From Bugula neritina (Eukaryota > Bryozoa > Gymnolaemata > Cheilostomatida > Bugulidae): a stretch of DNA of 64,000 nt. A program made the translations under genes and the position numbers. Below the pieces are notes generated by a model. It saw only the letters and a program-made list of their open reading frames with translations, ran no database searches and was not told the DNA's origin. Positions 44,776 to 57,185 of the stretch are shown here, in pieces. The stretch spans positions 15,040,642 to 15,104,641 of the forward strand of contig OZ037770.1 of NCBI GenBank assembly GCA_964035545.1. The letters run 5' to 3'. Position 1 is the first letter of the stretch; each line of letters starts with the position of its first letter.

Positions 44776-47700
44776 CCAGTCACTGCCTTAAGTAGAATGA
44801 TAGGTTTTTAAAAACTATGAAGCAGCTAGTTTGGCCCACTACCTATGAAATAAGTTTGCCAAACGAACCAGTAATTGTTTTACTCTTTCCTTTGGTGGCA
44901 ACTTTGGGCTTATGTTATTTGCTTTTTCATTTTTCAAATAATAGTATGTAAATTGCACTCTGATTTTTCTATTGACTGCACTTGGTTGAGGAGACACAGG
45001 ACTCAACTGAATTATACAATATTCCGCAGACTTATTCCAGGGTAATTACTTGAGGTTTGGAAGTGCTTGTTAATTTAGTGCAACAGTCATACTTGGCTCA
45101 TTTGATATTCGTTCCTATCTCTAGGGCTTCTACTGCAAGCACCTGCATTTAGTGTCGCTGGAACAAGTTGCCCTATGCATTTACTGACACTACTAGACAA
45201 GTGCTTGCATAGCAGAAAAGGATGTTGAGCTTTACCTCAATTTTAATCCTAATAATTATCCTAATAGGTTTAACTAAGATGAATTGGCATATTTAGATTT
45301 TAATAGATCATGTTAATCCCCCTTTTCCTCATAAAACTACATAAACATATGATTAATGATTCACGTTGGCTAGAATTTACCATCTTCTTTAGTTCTTAAG
45401 GCACCCAACTATATCTTCTCTAGGAAAACTTTAATTTGCTGGAATTCCCATTATAATGAATGTGGCCAACATTGCCTCAGTGCCTGTGTGTTTAGTACAC
45501 CTCCGTGGTTTCTGAATACAATTGTAGTAACTTTTATTCTAGAGCCTTCCTGTGGGCTGGTATCTAACATCGAAGGTTATTCTCGTAACTTATTCTGAAT
45601 TTTGATTGAAATTTTAGTGTGAGAGAGTTATAAGATAGACGCTTTCCACTTGGATGCTATTTTTTCTTTTGATACAATTACATATAGTAACATACCTGTA
45701 TAAATGCTGCATTGATTACTAAATAGCTATAGCTAATAGCTATATAATAGCTATAATAGCTAATATAAATTTTCATAGATATGTGTATGGGAAAACAATC
45801 AGTAATACATTAGTAATAGATATTATCTTTAATGAATACTTATTAACAAAATATTTTTTCAAACAACAAGAAGTATAGAAAATGCAAAATTAATGGTGTT
45901 GATGCATATTAAAGAAATTTATTTATGTACTAAATAACAAACAATTGATCCAAGTTTATTTAAACGTACATATATTTCAACAATATTGAAACAAATTGCA
46001 CATAGAATATATATTGTACCAAAATAAATAAATAGCGTCCAACTGGAAAACGTCCATGTGGGATGACACCAGTAAGACACCACTCAATTGGCAGCTTACA
46101 CATTGTAGTCTGATTGGTTGGATTTTGCAAGTAGACATCAAGATTATCTCTATCCAATATCTAGTATGCTACCACTAGAAATAATGAAATTATAAGCTCC
46201 ATTCAAAGTCTTCAATCTGTAAGAAACAGCTCAGTGTAGGGAGAGTAACCCGTTTCGACACCGCCATTCCTATAGCAGATGTCTGCATGGAAATATCTCT
46301 TAGTGTTGAGTTTACCACAGTAGTCCCTGTGGTGCAATGATTAGTGTGTGCCTGCTCGCAAACCAGAGGTCTCGGGTTCAAATCCCAGTGGGGCAAAAGT
46401 TTTATTGCGCCATATTTACTCTCAACCTTGTTTAGTCACCAAGAACTGTTGATAATACACTATAGCCCTTGCTCTAACTGCTTCAATATAGCACAGGTAG
46501 GGGCTTAGCTCACCCGGCCTATAGTCTATAACCACTTATAATCTGTACTCTATAGCAATTTCCACATTGCATGAGTTATGGTTATAATCCTGGAATTACA
46601 GCCATTATTCTAACTTGAGTTGCATTTTGTTGCCATGGTGATTTATACGGTAGAATATTCTAGAAACTTCAAACTGAAAAGTCTTAGCTTTTCTTATATA
46701 ACAGAAAACACCCATTTCTGGACTTGTTGTTTAAGTAGCACATATTGTAATGTTTTTCAACAGACCTAATCTTTCCTGTTACCATGTTTTTTTTGTAGTT
46801 TCCATGGTTACCAAGTACTATAAATTATTATGTTGTAATACACGAAAAAATATAGTTTGCTGTCTAATTAAATTATTACAAATGAAGCTTAATAAATTTG
46901 GTGCATTCTGTTTATATGAAGATATTCCTTATGTTATAATATAAAGGATTACCACATGTAGATGAATGTTATGACAAATTAACAAGCTAACTGATTCTTG
47001 CCACGTGTTTGTTAATAAGTAAACATGTTTATATTATTTACTCTCAGCTTTAGATTCATCATTAGTTACAACATTATGCTGCTTTTCTTCATGATAGTGA
47101 CCCTATTACTATGTTCATGTCTATTTAGAATAGTTGCATCATTTATCAACCAACATATAAATACTGCTGTCACAACCAGTGCTCTCCCAGGCAAGCTACG
47201 ATATTGTTAGAGCTTTACAGTTAAAATAATAACGCATTAGAATTATCAGATAAAGTTCTTGTGTTATATATACAAAGTTTACAACGCTGTGCTTTTAATC
47301 TGCCAACCCAGCCAGCTTTAAGACACTGTATTTGTAACTATTGGTGGAATATTACATATTTTCATCGCTAGATTGTTATTTCATTGAAAGCAGACCGCAG
47401 TGAAATTCCTAAGTGAGCCAAAGATTGTAATATAAATTATACGCACTTTGCTCCACCTAGAAAAGTGATTTACTAAGTCTGTATTATATTATGTAACAAC
47501 ATTATCGTATTATGTTATTGACATATCAATGTACTGCAGTGTTAAATTACTCCCACATTGTCATATAATATTATATATTTTAGTAATATTGTCATATAAT
47601 GATATCATATTAGTAATATGAAGTTGGTCAGTTACCAGCTGCAGCAGTACATAATAATATACTGTGTGTAGTTAGAAGGCATCAGTCACCCTACCAGGTC

Positions 47701-50590
47701 ATGGTTCAAGGTCATGACTCAATGTGAAAAACTTGATAAATTAATACATCACATAAATTGCAACCAATGAGCTAAGACTTTCTTATGGTTCAGTGATTGC
47801 AACTATAAACTATAAATAATAACACATAAAGACTATTCAAATATTACAGCTACAAACTGTGTCTGTCTGTCTGTTTGTCTGTCTGTTCACTTAACAGTGA
47901 AATACTTTAAAATATATTTTGCATTTCAAACTGCTTTGAATAACCTCAAGTGTAATTATACAAAAACTTGCCAAATTTTGTGGCAATCATTACACTTTAA
48001 GAGTAATATTATCTTATTAGTATAAATTCTATGTTACATAATGATTATTGTCTGCTGCATGATACTCGAAGTCTTTGATGTCTTCCAATTTGTCTTTGAT
48101 GAGTCACTCAAAAGCTGCCAGTAGCTGTATGAATATAACTGACACTTCACTGACATTCATTCTAAAGACATTAGCAAAGCTTTGTCTTTCTGGGTGTGGT
48201 TTCTGTCAAGATGCCAACTTACAGCTAATAGGTGCTTTAAGAACAAGAGAGATGGTGCCTATAAGCAATGGAGTGAGAGAAACCTTCAATAGAGCAAATT
48301 ACCTATACTTCTATATAATCAGTTCTTTAGTGCAAGAGGGAAACTTGTTAATTTATAGTTAATGTTTCCATATGTAATTCTATTTATAATGATATTCCTA
48401 GCCTTCTGTTTGCTGGAAGGTAACATAAATTAGGATTTATACCATACCTAATTTAATGCTCATTTATATGAAAATATGAAAAGATGATTGGAGTTATCTC
48501 TCCCATCTCTCTTTATGAGCCAATTTCACAAGTCTCAAATGGATGCAATACTCGTATACTTTCACTTTGGTAGCTTAGAATCTTACAGACAACAGTTATA
48601 AAAAAATCATTGGTTTGGTGATTTCTTCTTGTTCCGCATAAGTGAGCTATCTAATACATGAGCTACCCTAGCATTATCACGTAAGTAACTGTAAACTCAG
48701 GATTGAGGGTTACGTACAGAATATATTATAATTAATAAGTTTTATGCAAAATGGTAAAATGGCTACAATATAGGTGATGAATTCATATTCAACTTAATAA
48801 TTCCTATAACATAATAATTCATTTCAGTTTTCAATACTTTATTTTATTGAAAATTTGTTTTGGATATTACTATGGCTACTGGTGCAATATTCTGGAATAT
48901 TCCATTTCTCTATAATAATTCAGGTTTGCCCCCTTTTTCTGCCGTTTCTTTGTTTTTCAACCAGCTATTTTAAGTAAAGTCTAGTGCAACAGATTAGCTA
49001 AAATAAGAGTATATGGTAATGGATATTATCAAGAGCAAATAACTCACAAAGAAAGAACAACTCCTAATACTATATTCTCTTGAAGTTCACAAAGTTGACC
49101 TGCTGTAAAGATGCAGTAATGTAGGCCTACGTGTTGATTGCTTTTTAAATACAAAACAGTGCAATTTTCATCAGCTGTGTGCAAGATTTTAAATAGGAAA
49201 TAATTTGAAAGTTGATTTGAAATATTAAAATTGGGATCTTGCAAAGCTTCAAACTAAGTTCTAAGGCTATGCATGCCTTTCTAGAAGTTACATCATAGTT
49301 CTAACTATTGCTAAATAAATATTACAAGTATAAGTTCTGTGCCAAGTTACAGCTGGAAGCAAGAGCTTGTATATATAGCCGCATAAAGCTAACAGCTGTA
49401 GCTATCTTAATACATTAAACCCTAATGCTACATTACCTGCATGAATTATGTTTTATTTGAAAGAAGGGGCTGAGGTTGGAAAGTCTAGAGGCTAAGCCTA
49501 TACTACAAGCCTCTGAATAAGGTAAGACTGGATGAATATTTTTATATTTCATTGATTAAAGGGTTTATTATAACAAATTATGTGATTATTTACTAAGAAC
49601 AATGGTGGACTGTAGTTTTTGTATTTAATTATGTAATAAGAATCAACTTTGTCCTGTTCGGGTAGCAGGAGGTTCACTGATCATACTAAAGAGTGTTAAT
49701 TATAACTACAACTGTAAATAAACTTGTTGGAATTCAAGTTGCTTTTAGTTTTCTGACTTATAAAGTGTGTATACATCAGCGCAACATAATATAGGTTAAT
49801 TGAATTAAAATTCTCTTTCAGTGATATTTGTTGCCTAAACTGAAAGAGTTAAGGGTTGCTCACCTAGGAACTGAATCAATTATATTTATAGTGAATTTAT
49901 CTAGAGGGGGGGGGTAACCGGTATTGTACTGCAAGATGCATTTAATGAACTTGGGCCATAAATGTAGTCCTTATTTTGAACCATCAAATATAGAGGGGCG
50001 TGGGGCAGAGATAGCTTCTTACGACATCTTGTAAATACTTTAAATGAGCTTCTGTTTTCAATTTTCATGCCCAGTTATATTATAGGCAACATTTACACTG
50101 AATTTAGCAAGTGTTGGCATGTCTGTGATATGTAATAAGTCAATCAATCAATCAAAATCCTTAGTCTGTGAGATAAAGTATATTATCTGAATGTTAAAAT
50201 GGCTTTTAATTTTGTAGATATACCACGTGCCCTTCTGGTTGAGAAGTTTGTCCTCCCCCATAAAGCCTTCTACACTAGCTATGGATTTTGAACTAATTTC
50301 AGAGGTGAAGCTTAAATGTTGATGCAATAACCATGTTTCATTATCCTATGTTTTGGCATAAACTAGTAATTCTATTCATGATAATATATAGCTTAAGATA
50401 TGCATTCATCAACACAATAATAATCTAATCGAAAAATCAAATTAGCATGTGGAGAGGAAATTCATTTTTACAAGTTAGTAGTCGTTAGTTGCATATTAGT
50501 AAAATGTTACAATGTTTAATTCTTTATCAACTAAACATAGATGTTGAGTGTTTATTTTACATATTATATATTCATACTACTTGCATCTAT
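44776..50590. other. Intergenic region between eIF4G and its paralogue
   Basis: About 5.8 kb of AT-rich sequence. Apart from a tRNA-like fragment (46323-46395) and a small (GTCT)n tract near 47863-47887, I see no gene. The short open frames lack family motifs. The missing 5' exons of the eIF4G-like gene, if any, would lie here. Confidence 0.5.
46323..46395 (+). repeat. tRNA-like SINE fragment
   Basis: An A-box-like TGGTGCAATGATTAG and a B-box GGTTCAAATCC have tRNA spacing, and the sequence shares AACCAGAGGTCTCGGGTTC with the minus-strand element at 16292-16364. The stems are imperfect, so it is a retroposon-type fragment rather than a working tRNA gene. Confidence 0.6.
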
Positions 50591-50592
50591 TG

Positions 50593-50594
<2 letters not shown>

Positions 50595-50677
<83 letters not shown>
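50595..50677. repeat. (AT)n microsatellite
   Basis: About 40 uninterrupted AT dinucleotides lie just upstream of the first recognisable exon of the eIF4G-like gene. The Tyr/Ile open frame through it is an artefact. Confidence 0.95.
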
Positions 50678-50679
<2 letters not shown>

Positions 50680-50717
50680 TTTTACCTGCAGATATTATAT
50701 ATTCATATTTTCTGCAG

Positions 50718-53700
50718 ATATTACCTCTCACAGCCAACAAATCCCCATCCCCCTTACAACCGAGACAGAAACAGATTCTAAAGATAGTTGACCCTGAAAC
50801 TAATGCAGTTATAAATGAAAATGACTTTAGAGAAAATCAACCTCCGAGTTCATCTTTCACCACTTCGTACTACTACCCACTGTTTAGCTTGGACCAGGCT
50901 GTAGGTTGGTAATCCACCTCCCCCAACATGTGTTCATAAAACCTCAGTCTATTAGCCTGAGTTCTGCCTTTTGCAATAATTATGTAGAAATATTCTGATT
51001 TGATAATAGCCCAAATATTGCATAATTTGTAAGCATTGATATTTCATGCTGAGAAATCTGCATACATGTTTTGCTATATATTGAGTTTAAAGCAATATAA
51101 AATAATTGACAGCAGCTTGCATTTTGTATCTTATAATAGGATATTATTACATCAACCTAAAAAGCTCATTGATCCCATGCTAAAGTATAGTCCCATGGTT
51201 ATCATATAGTATACTAAAAGATATTGACACTTTATAAGTAAATTGGTATTGATATTTTATAAGTAAATTGATATTGATATTTTATAAGTAAATTGATAAT
51301 ATTGATATTTTATAAGTAAATTCCGGATATTGAATTATGTAAAGTATCCCTACACTTTTAATTTTTTGAATTGAATAAATATAAGTGTTTTTGCTTTCAG
51401 AAACCACGATGCCTCTAGAACCTAACTCAGACAGCCTACTTTCTTCCCCACTCTTATCTCTCCCTTCAGCTCCATCTCCTCTTCTATCTCCGCCTCCAAC
51501 ACCGCCCTCAACCCCGCCCCCTGCACCACCCTCGTCCCCGCCTCCTGCACCACCCTCGTCTCCGCCTCCTTCTACTACTGTGATTAGTTATAGCTCTTTC
51601 TTCTTAAAATCTCTGAGTCAGAAGAGTGCCTCTCTGCAGAAACCTAAACACATCAGCAAGTTCCCCGGCATCACTCGGTATCCCAGGAAACAACTGAAGG
51701 AGCTCCACTATGCAGACAATGTTACTAGAAGTTTGGGAGTTTTCTACCCTTTGCAGGTACCAACCATTCTATACTTACATCACAAAGTTATGATGTGACA
51801 GAGTTTTTGTTGCAGTCACTATGACTATAAGTTGATTACTTCAATTAGTTATTCAAAGATATAATCTGTGAAGTTGTATTTCATATTAGCACATATATAC
51901 CTTCATTTCATCAGGCTACATTGCAAAGTTCACCATAATGACATCTCTTTTGTTCTTAAAATGTTAAATTCGTTATACTATATTATAATGAGCTCAGAAT
52001 AAATTGTTATATTTGTGTAAATACAATTCATGTTGAGTTTTTGTTGTATAACTCTTAGAAAATAAAGTAATATCTTTGTATTTATGATATACGTAATAAT
52101 CTATAGTTAGTTATGTGCATATATTCTGATATTTATTTACGCCAGCAAAAGTTACAGTCTAGTAATTTGAAACACTCGCATGGATTGGCTCGTTGTGAGA
52201 ATCCCTGGAGCGACAGGCGTGTATCTGTCTGCAATCAGCCGACTGCAATAAAGGCATTCAAAGGAATCCTTAATAGGATAACTCCCACTACATTCTCCTA
52301 TTTGCTGTCCAAGGTTGGTTGGCCTGTCAAATGAAATAAAATAATATAATATTATGTCACAATATTATACCCTTTATTAAGAAAACAACAGAATAGTAAA
52401 ATTAACTCAATCTAAAAAATAAATTGAAGTTTAAAAAATAAATTAAAAGAATAGATATATTAAAAAACTTCAAATTTAAAGAACATTTTGTCAATCTATT
52501 TTATAGAAAAGATACATTCTTTTGCAGTGAGTCATTACTCTGTTTAAATGAGTCATTAATCATCAATTTATGTAACTTTACTCTGTGTGAGAAGCAATTA
52601 AACAACAAACTTACTGTTAAAGCTTTCACTCTTGTTGTCATTATTTCTGTTACAGTGTCTAACCCTGAAGATTCGAACTGTTGCGGATTTCAGAAGCTTT
52701 GCTAAGACATTATACACGAGTGCCGTTTGTGGCCCCCAGTATGCTCCACTCTACGCTAAGCTATGTTATAGGATTTCCCAGGTGAATAGAGAGGTTGTCC
52801 TATCTCTGGTTTTACAGTGCTGTATGATCATGCAAATACAGTTGTCAAAATTAATTGTAAACTATAACTAAAGGTAGAGTGTTGTAGACATTTTTAATGA
52901 GAAAGTCAAAGGTTTTCTGCTTATTTGCTTGCTTCAGTCTAGAGTTGAAATATTGTTGAAGAAATTATGCAATGTTGACCAGACCCTGTGATCTGCCGGC
53001 AAAAATAGCTTTTTTTTGCTGTCTAGTAGCAATTCAAAAATAATTTAGTTTGGATTTGTTAACTTGAAGTACCAATTGGAGTAAATATTGAAGTTCCTAA
53101 GTTTAAGTTAAATCAATTTCACAAATTCAATTTTCAAGCGGATTGTTAATCTCATGCGGAGTTATGCCTCTTGTGTAGAAATATTCTTTACAATACTACG
53201 AGGGAGAGAGGGTCGTGACCTTCCAAGGCTTGATTGTGGACATCTGCGAGGTGGATGACAGAGTCATGCTCATGACCAAGTTGGCAAAGGAGGGTCTCGC
53301 TCTTCGAGTCACTGATGTGAAACGAGAACTTCTTCAGATTGACTTGCGAGATTTGAGACAAAAGGCAAAAGGGAGATTCAGGTGACTACCTGCGCACAGC
53401 TGTGTACTACACTCAGGCTTTACCTGCGCACACCTGTGTACTACACTCAGACTTTACCTGCGCACACCTGTGTACTACACTCAGACTTTACCTGCACACA
53501 CCTGTGTGCTATAATTACTGTACTTACTCTATTCTCTGTACTCACTATTTATCTGTAGATTTGTAGGTGAGCTGTTTAATATAGGAATGATTGACCCCAA
53601 TGCCATACACCGCTGTGCTGCCTCTATCCTCAACTCAGACTCCTATGACAAGTACGAGTGTCTAGCCGTCTTACTCGAGACATCGGGACGGAAGCTAGAC

Positions 53701-56256
53701 ACCCCAACAAACAAGGTACCCTCACTTTGGTCTCCCGCAATAGTGTAGTTGAGCTGATTATTATGAATTCCTTTCAATGTTGGCAAAATATTTTATACAT
53801 ATTTATAAGCAGTGTGAATGTAATCAGCTCACCCATTACATGTTGTCAAACTAAAAATAATTAGTTTTTGGATATTGAAGTTATCTCCTCTTTTCCCAGA
53901 CTTTAATGTGCAAGCTAATAAATGATAGGTACTTCTCAAAGTCAACTTACGTTATAATAAAGAATGGCCCCAGTTATAGGCTTAAAGTATGTTACAGTTT
54001 GCATGTATAAATAAGGCTCAAACTCCTGTCAGATGTTTGGTATATTTTGAAGACAAGTTTCAGATATTGGGTCAAAAAAACATTGGCGTGGGTTTTTATC
54101 TTTTTATCATAATTAGGAATTGTCATATCACTTCATGCCTCTTACTTGTAGAACCTAATAGAGCGGTATTTCCACCAGATAGAATACATGATGAAAAACT
54201 GTAAAAGCTGGCCGCTCAGAGTTCGTATGCTACTCCAAGATCTCGTTGAACTGAAAGAGGTCTGTGCAGTTCCTTGTCATGTGTGAGAGCATGCTATTGG
54301 CTATTTCCTAGTCTCTACAGCTATGACGATTTGTGATAGGCTAGTTTATAGACACATGTGTAGGCTTGTGATAGGTTAGCTTATAGGTATGTATAAAAGT
54401 TTGTGATAGGCTAGTTTTGTTTGTTTGTTTTTATTTTGTCGTAGTCAGAAAAAAATTAATTGAGAAAAAAATAAACAAAATGACAGGGCCTATGGCGCAA
54501 TAGCACTGTAGTTTTGAGACACATGTGAGCTAGTGATATGAGAAACTACGATTGGCGTGAGTGTTGAAATGGATTTACAATTTAAAACACTTTCTTCTAG
54601 AATGAGATTATGTCTAGCACTTAAAGATGGAGAAAAGCAATGACGCAACGACATTATGGTTCAAGGCTTTCTCAATTTCTTTTTTGCAAGAAAGTTCAAA
54701 CTTGCTTCTTTAATTTTTCTACACTAGAAATATTTCGCCACCTATCTAATTTTGGTAGAACAACTGGGTGCTGCTTCGAAGAAAGGAAGTCCCTAAAACA
54801 CTTCACGACATTTACAAAGAATATAAGATGGAAGAGTTGGAGTTGTATGCACAGTTGAGAAAGTTTAGAAAGAGGAAATATCAAGATAGTTGTGGTAGCA
54901 ACAACCAAGACAGTATTAGCATTGTAAAAGCCAGCTGCGACAGAACTACTGATAGCTGTATTGTCAACGAGAGTTATAACAACAGGAAATATGGTAACGC
55001 TGCTACTGAAAGTGGGCCTGAGTGTGTCGGGGCCGGCAGAAATGATCACAGCACTACCGGCAGTGGCAGTGAGTGTGAAGGAAGAGTGGACACGAAAAAC
55101 TCAATGGATGATTTCTCTCAACCTCCAAAAAAGTCTTGGTAAAACTAGATATGTATTGTCATGTTGTGTGTTAACAACTTAGTAGAGCTTCAAATTTGCT
55201 GACATATGACTGACTCTGTAAAAACATTGCCCAACGATTTTTGCCATAACTGGTATTCATGTAAAGAAATTGAGTTACAGTTAGCTAAATCTGTAAAAAA
55301 AAGCAGTCAACACGATCCACAAGTTTTACACAAGGGACTGCTAAGTTTAATTTAATTGATAGACAACATGATTGCAGTTGAGTAAGGAATTTGTGTCTAC
55401 CGTGTGGTGCAAAGCCTCCAGGTTGAAACCCCCGCTCTATTACAAAAATAATATAAGAATCGGGCTAAGACTTTACTGATACCTAACTATGTTATGGTAT
55501 TTGTAGTGAGAGCAACTTAGAGGATGTGTTTGCAAAAATATTCAGAGTTGTACAGCACTTCAATCATATTGACAACAGCAGAATTGTAGACTATATTCAG
55601 CGTAACACCTCACAGGAAGAGAGAAAACAGTCATCGTTTATTTACCAGTTAACCAAGACTTTAGTTAGTGCGTGCCTTGGTAAGGTCATTCTCCAAACAT
55701 AAAAAGTTGATTTCTCATTTTCTTTTTATTACCAACACTTGAAAGTAGACATTTGTCATTGAAAGTTATTTACTTAATACACAATCAGTTAATCACTAAT
55801 AATGAAAATACTAGTGTTTAGTAGCTTAAGTTGTTTAAACTCTTCATCTATGCTTTAGTTAGTTTTACTGTCAGCTCTGGGTATACTTGATGTTTGATTC
55901 CAGTCGAAGAACTGAATATGGAAAAACTCAGATGGAGAGCCGGAATCTTAACGGACTACATGGACAGCCACACGAAGGAAGAGCACGCTTTGATTGCGTT
56001 GGAAGAACTCGTTGAGGACTCGACCCTTGGCAGTAGCAAAGGTCAGCTGATTTCATGTCGTTGTAATTTAGGAGTTATCTTCTCGAATTGGGCTATAGGC
56101 ACTTTCTCGATGATGTTTGTTTGACTTTGAGACATTTTTCACTTTAAGTACTGCAATGTGTATGTAAGTGGTTTGAACCCTGTCTATTTTGTAGATTCGT
56201 TGAGAGAAATTAAAAAACTGCTTTTATGTGAAGTTTCTCCAGAAAATGAAAGTTAG
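50718..56256 (+). CDS. Divergent eIF4G-like paralogue (MIF4G, degraded W2, no MA3); 5' end uncertain
   Basis: Probable exons are 50718-50904, 51401-51756, 52146-52313, 52656-52781, 53179-53381, 53559-53715, 54152-54259, 54759-55138, 55507-55679, 55904-56041 and 56195-56256. They join in frame to 685 residues with TAG at 56254-56256. QKQILKIVDPETNAVI matches the eIF4G segment near residue 219, and the MIF4G domain spans about residues 215-440. Exons of 126, 157, 108 and 138 nt equal the eIF4G exons at 29971, 32288, 32627 and 43120 in length and phase. The MA3 exons are missing. W2 stops before the AFFKWL end. The eIF4E-binding site reads RYPRKQLKEL, with Lys where a hydrophobic residue is expected. 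The donor at 54260 is weak (GTCTGT). No start codon is assigned; upstream exons may exist. It could be an alternative scaffold, a competitor of eIF4G or a decaying duplicate. Confidence 0.75.
51223..51322. repeat. GATATTTTATAAGTAAATT repeat
   Basis: About four imperfect copies of a ~30-bp unit (TATTGATATTTTATAAGTAA) lie in intron 1 of the eIF4G-like gene. Confidence 0.85.
53388..53515 (+). repeat. 34-bp minisatellite after a donor in the eIF4G-like gene
   Basis: ACCTGCGCAC recurs at 53388, 53422 and 53456, with a variant at 53490, exactly 34 bp apart. The array begins 6 nt after the donor at 53382. The antisense of the unit contains CAGGTGTGC and CAGGTAAAG donor-like strings. Confidence 0.9.
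54331..54425 (+). repeat. 35-bp TTGTGATAGGCTAG repeat
   Basis: Three copies spaced 35 bp apart lie ~70 nt after the weak donor at 54260 in the eIF4G-like gene. Confidence 0.85.
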
Positions 56257-57002
56257 TCCAACATGTCAAGACGATTCCAAACTTTTATTTAATCTGTACG
56301 GAGAGTGTCCAGTGATCCTGAAGTATTATTAGCTTCTCCTTTCAGAACACAAACTCTCAAAGTTGAGACTATTCCATTTCTTTTTGTTTCTCGTAATTGT
56401 TTGCTGTTCTCTTTTTTTCATAGGCGCTGAAGAGGTCAAGTTTGCAGTTGATCTCTTCATTATTTTGTGTGAATAAAACTGTAACAAAAATTAAAATTTC
56501 ATTAAATTCAGCCCTTCTTTTAAAGAGTGAGCTATCCTAAATTCAGTTTGACTTTGCAGTTAGGAACTAAGAGATACAACATATGTTGAACATATACGCA
56601 GAAGCTATAAGAAGGCATAATTAGTAGAGTATAAGATTCATCAGAGTGCCAAATTTGTCAAGGTTTAGATGAGAATTAATAAGAAAACATATGCACATTT
56701 TTTTCTGAACATTAAAGTTGCCCTCATTTGAATGAAACATGCACTATAGAGCTGTGCCTCAGAGTACAAACAACTTGTCTATATTGTGATTCCAAAGACT
56801 AGTGAGGTTTCAGAGTACATAAGTCTTGAGGTGACCATTGCTAGTTTAATGATTCAACGCTTGGTTTACAGCCAATTGCATTCATTCTTTTATATAGTTG
56901 TCCAATAACAATAGCCCTTTTGTACATTCAACGTCTCTGGATACAGCAATGTTATAGCTTGACTGGACTTGTTTTGTTTTACAACATGGTCTAGTTGACA
57001 AA

Positions 57003-57008
57003 TTTATT
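57003..57008 (-). terminator. Candidate poly(A) signal of the transporter gene
   Basis: AATAAA on the minus strand lies ~180 nt after the transporter stop codon. No other hexamer is better placed. Confidence 0.4.
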
Positions 57009-57185
57009 ACAGAAAATCATGAAAAATTAGAAATGATAGTTTTCATAAAATTCTTACAAAAAATAAAATTACCTAATTTGACTTTTTACTGCACAAAAAA
57101 AAAACAGCAGTTGTTTGAAATACAATTACCTGTACTGCATAACTTTTTTACCACAAACCAATTGACAAAAATTTGGCGTGCATAA

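Noticed and set aside
48075-48362. 95-residue plus-strand ORF in the intergenic region
   Set aside because: No recognisable motif, no splice context and no paralogue in the window; consistent with chance.
50489-50912. Tyr/Ile-repeat ORFs before the eIF4G-like exon
   Set aside because: Caused by the (AT)n microsatellite. The real exon begins at the acceptor at 50717.
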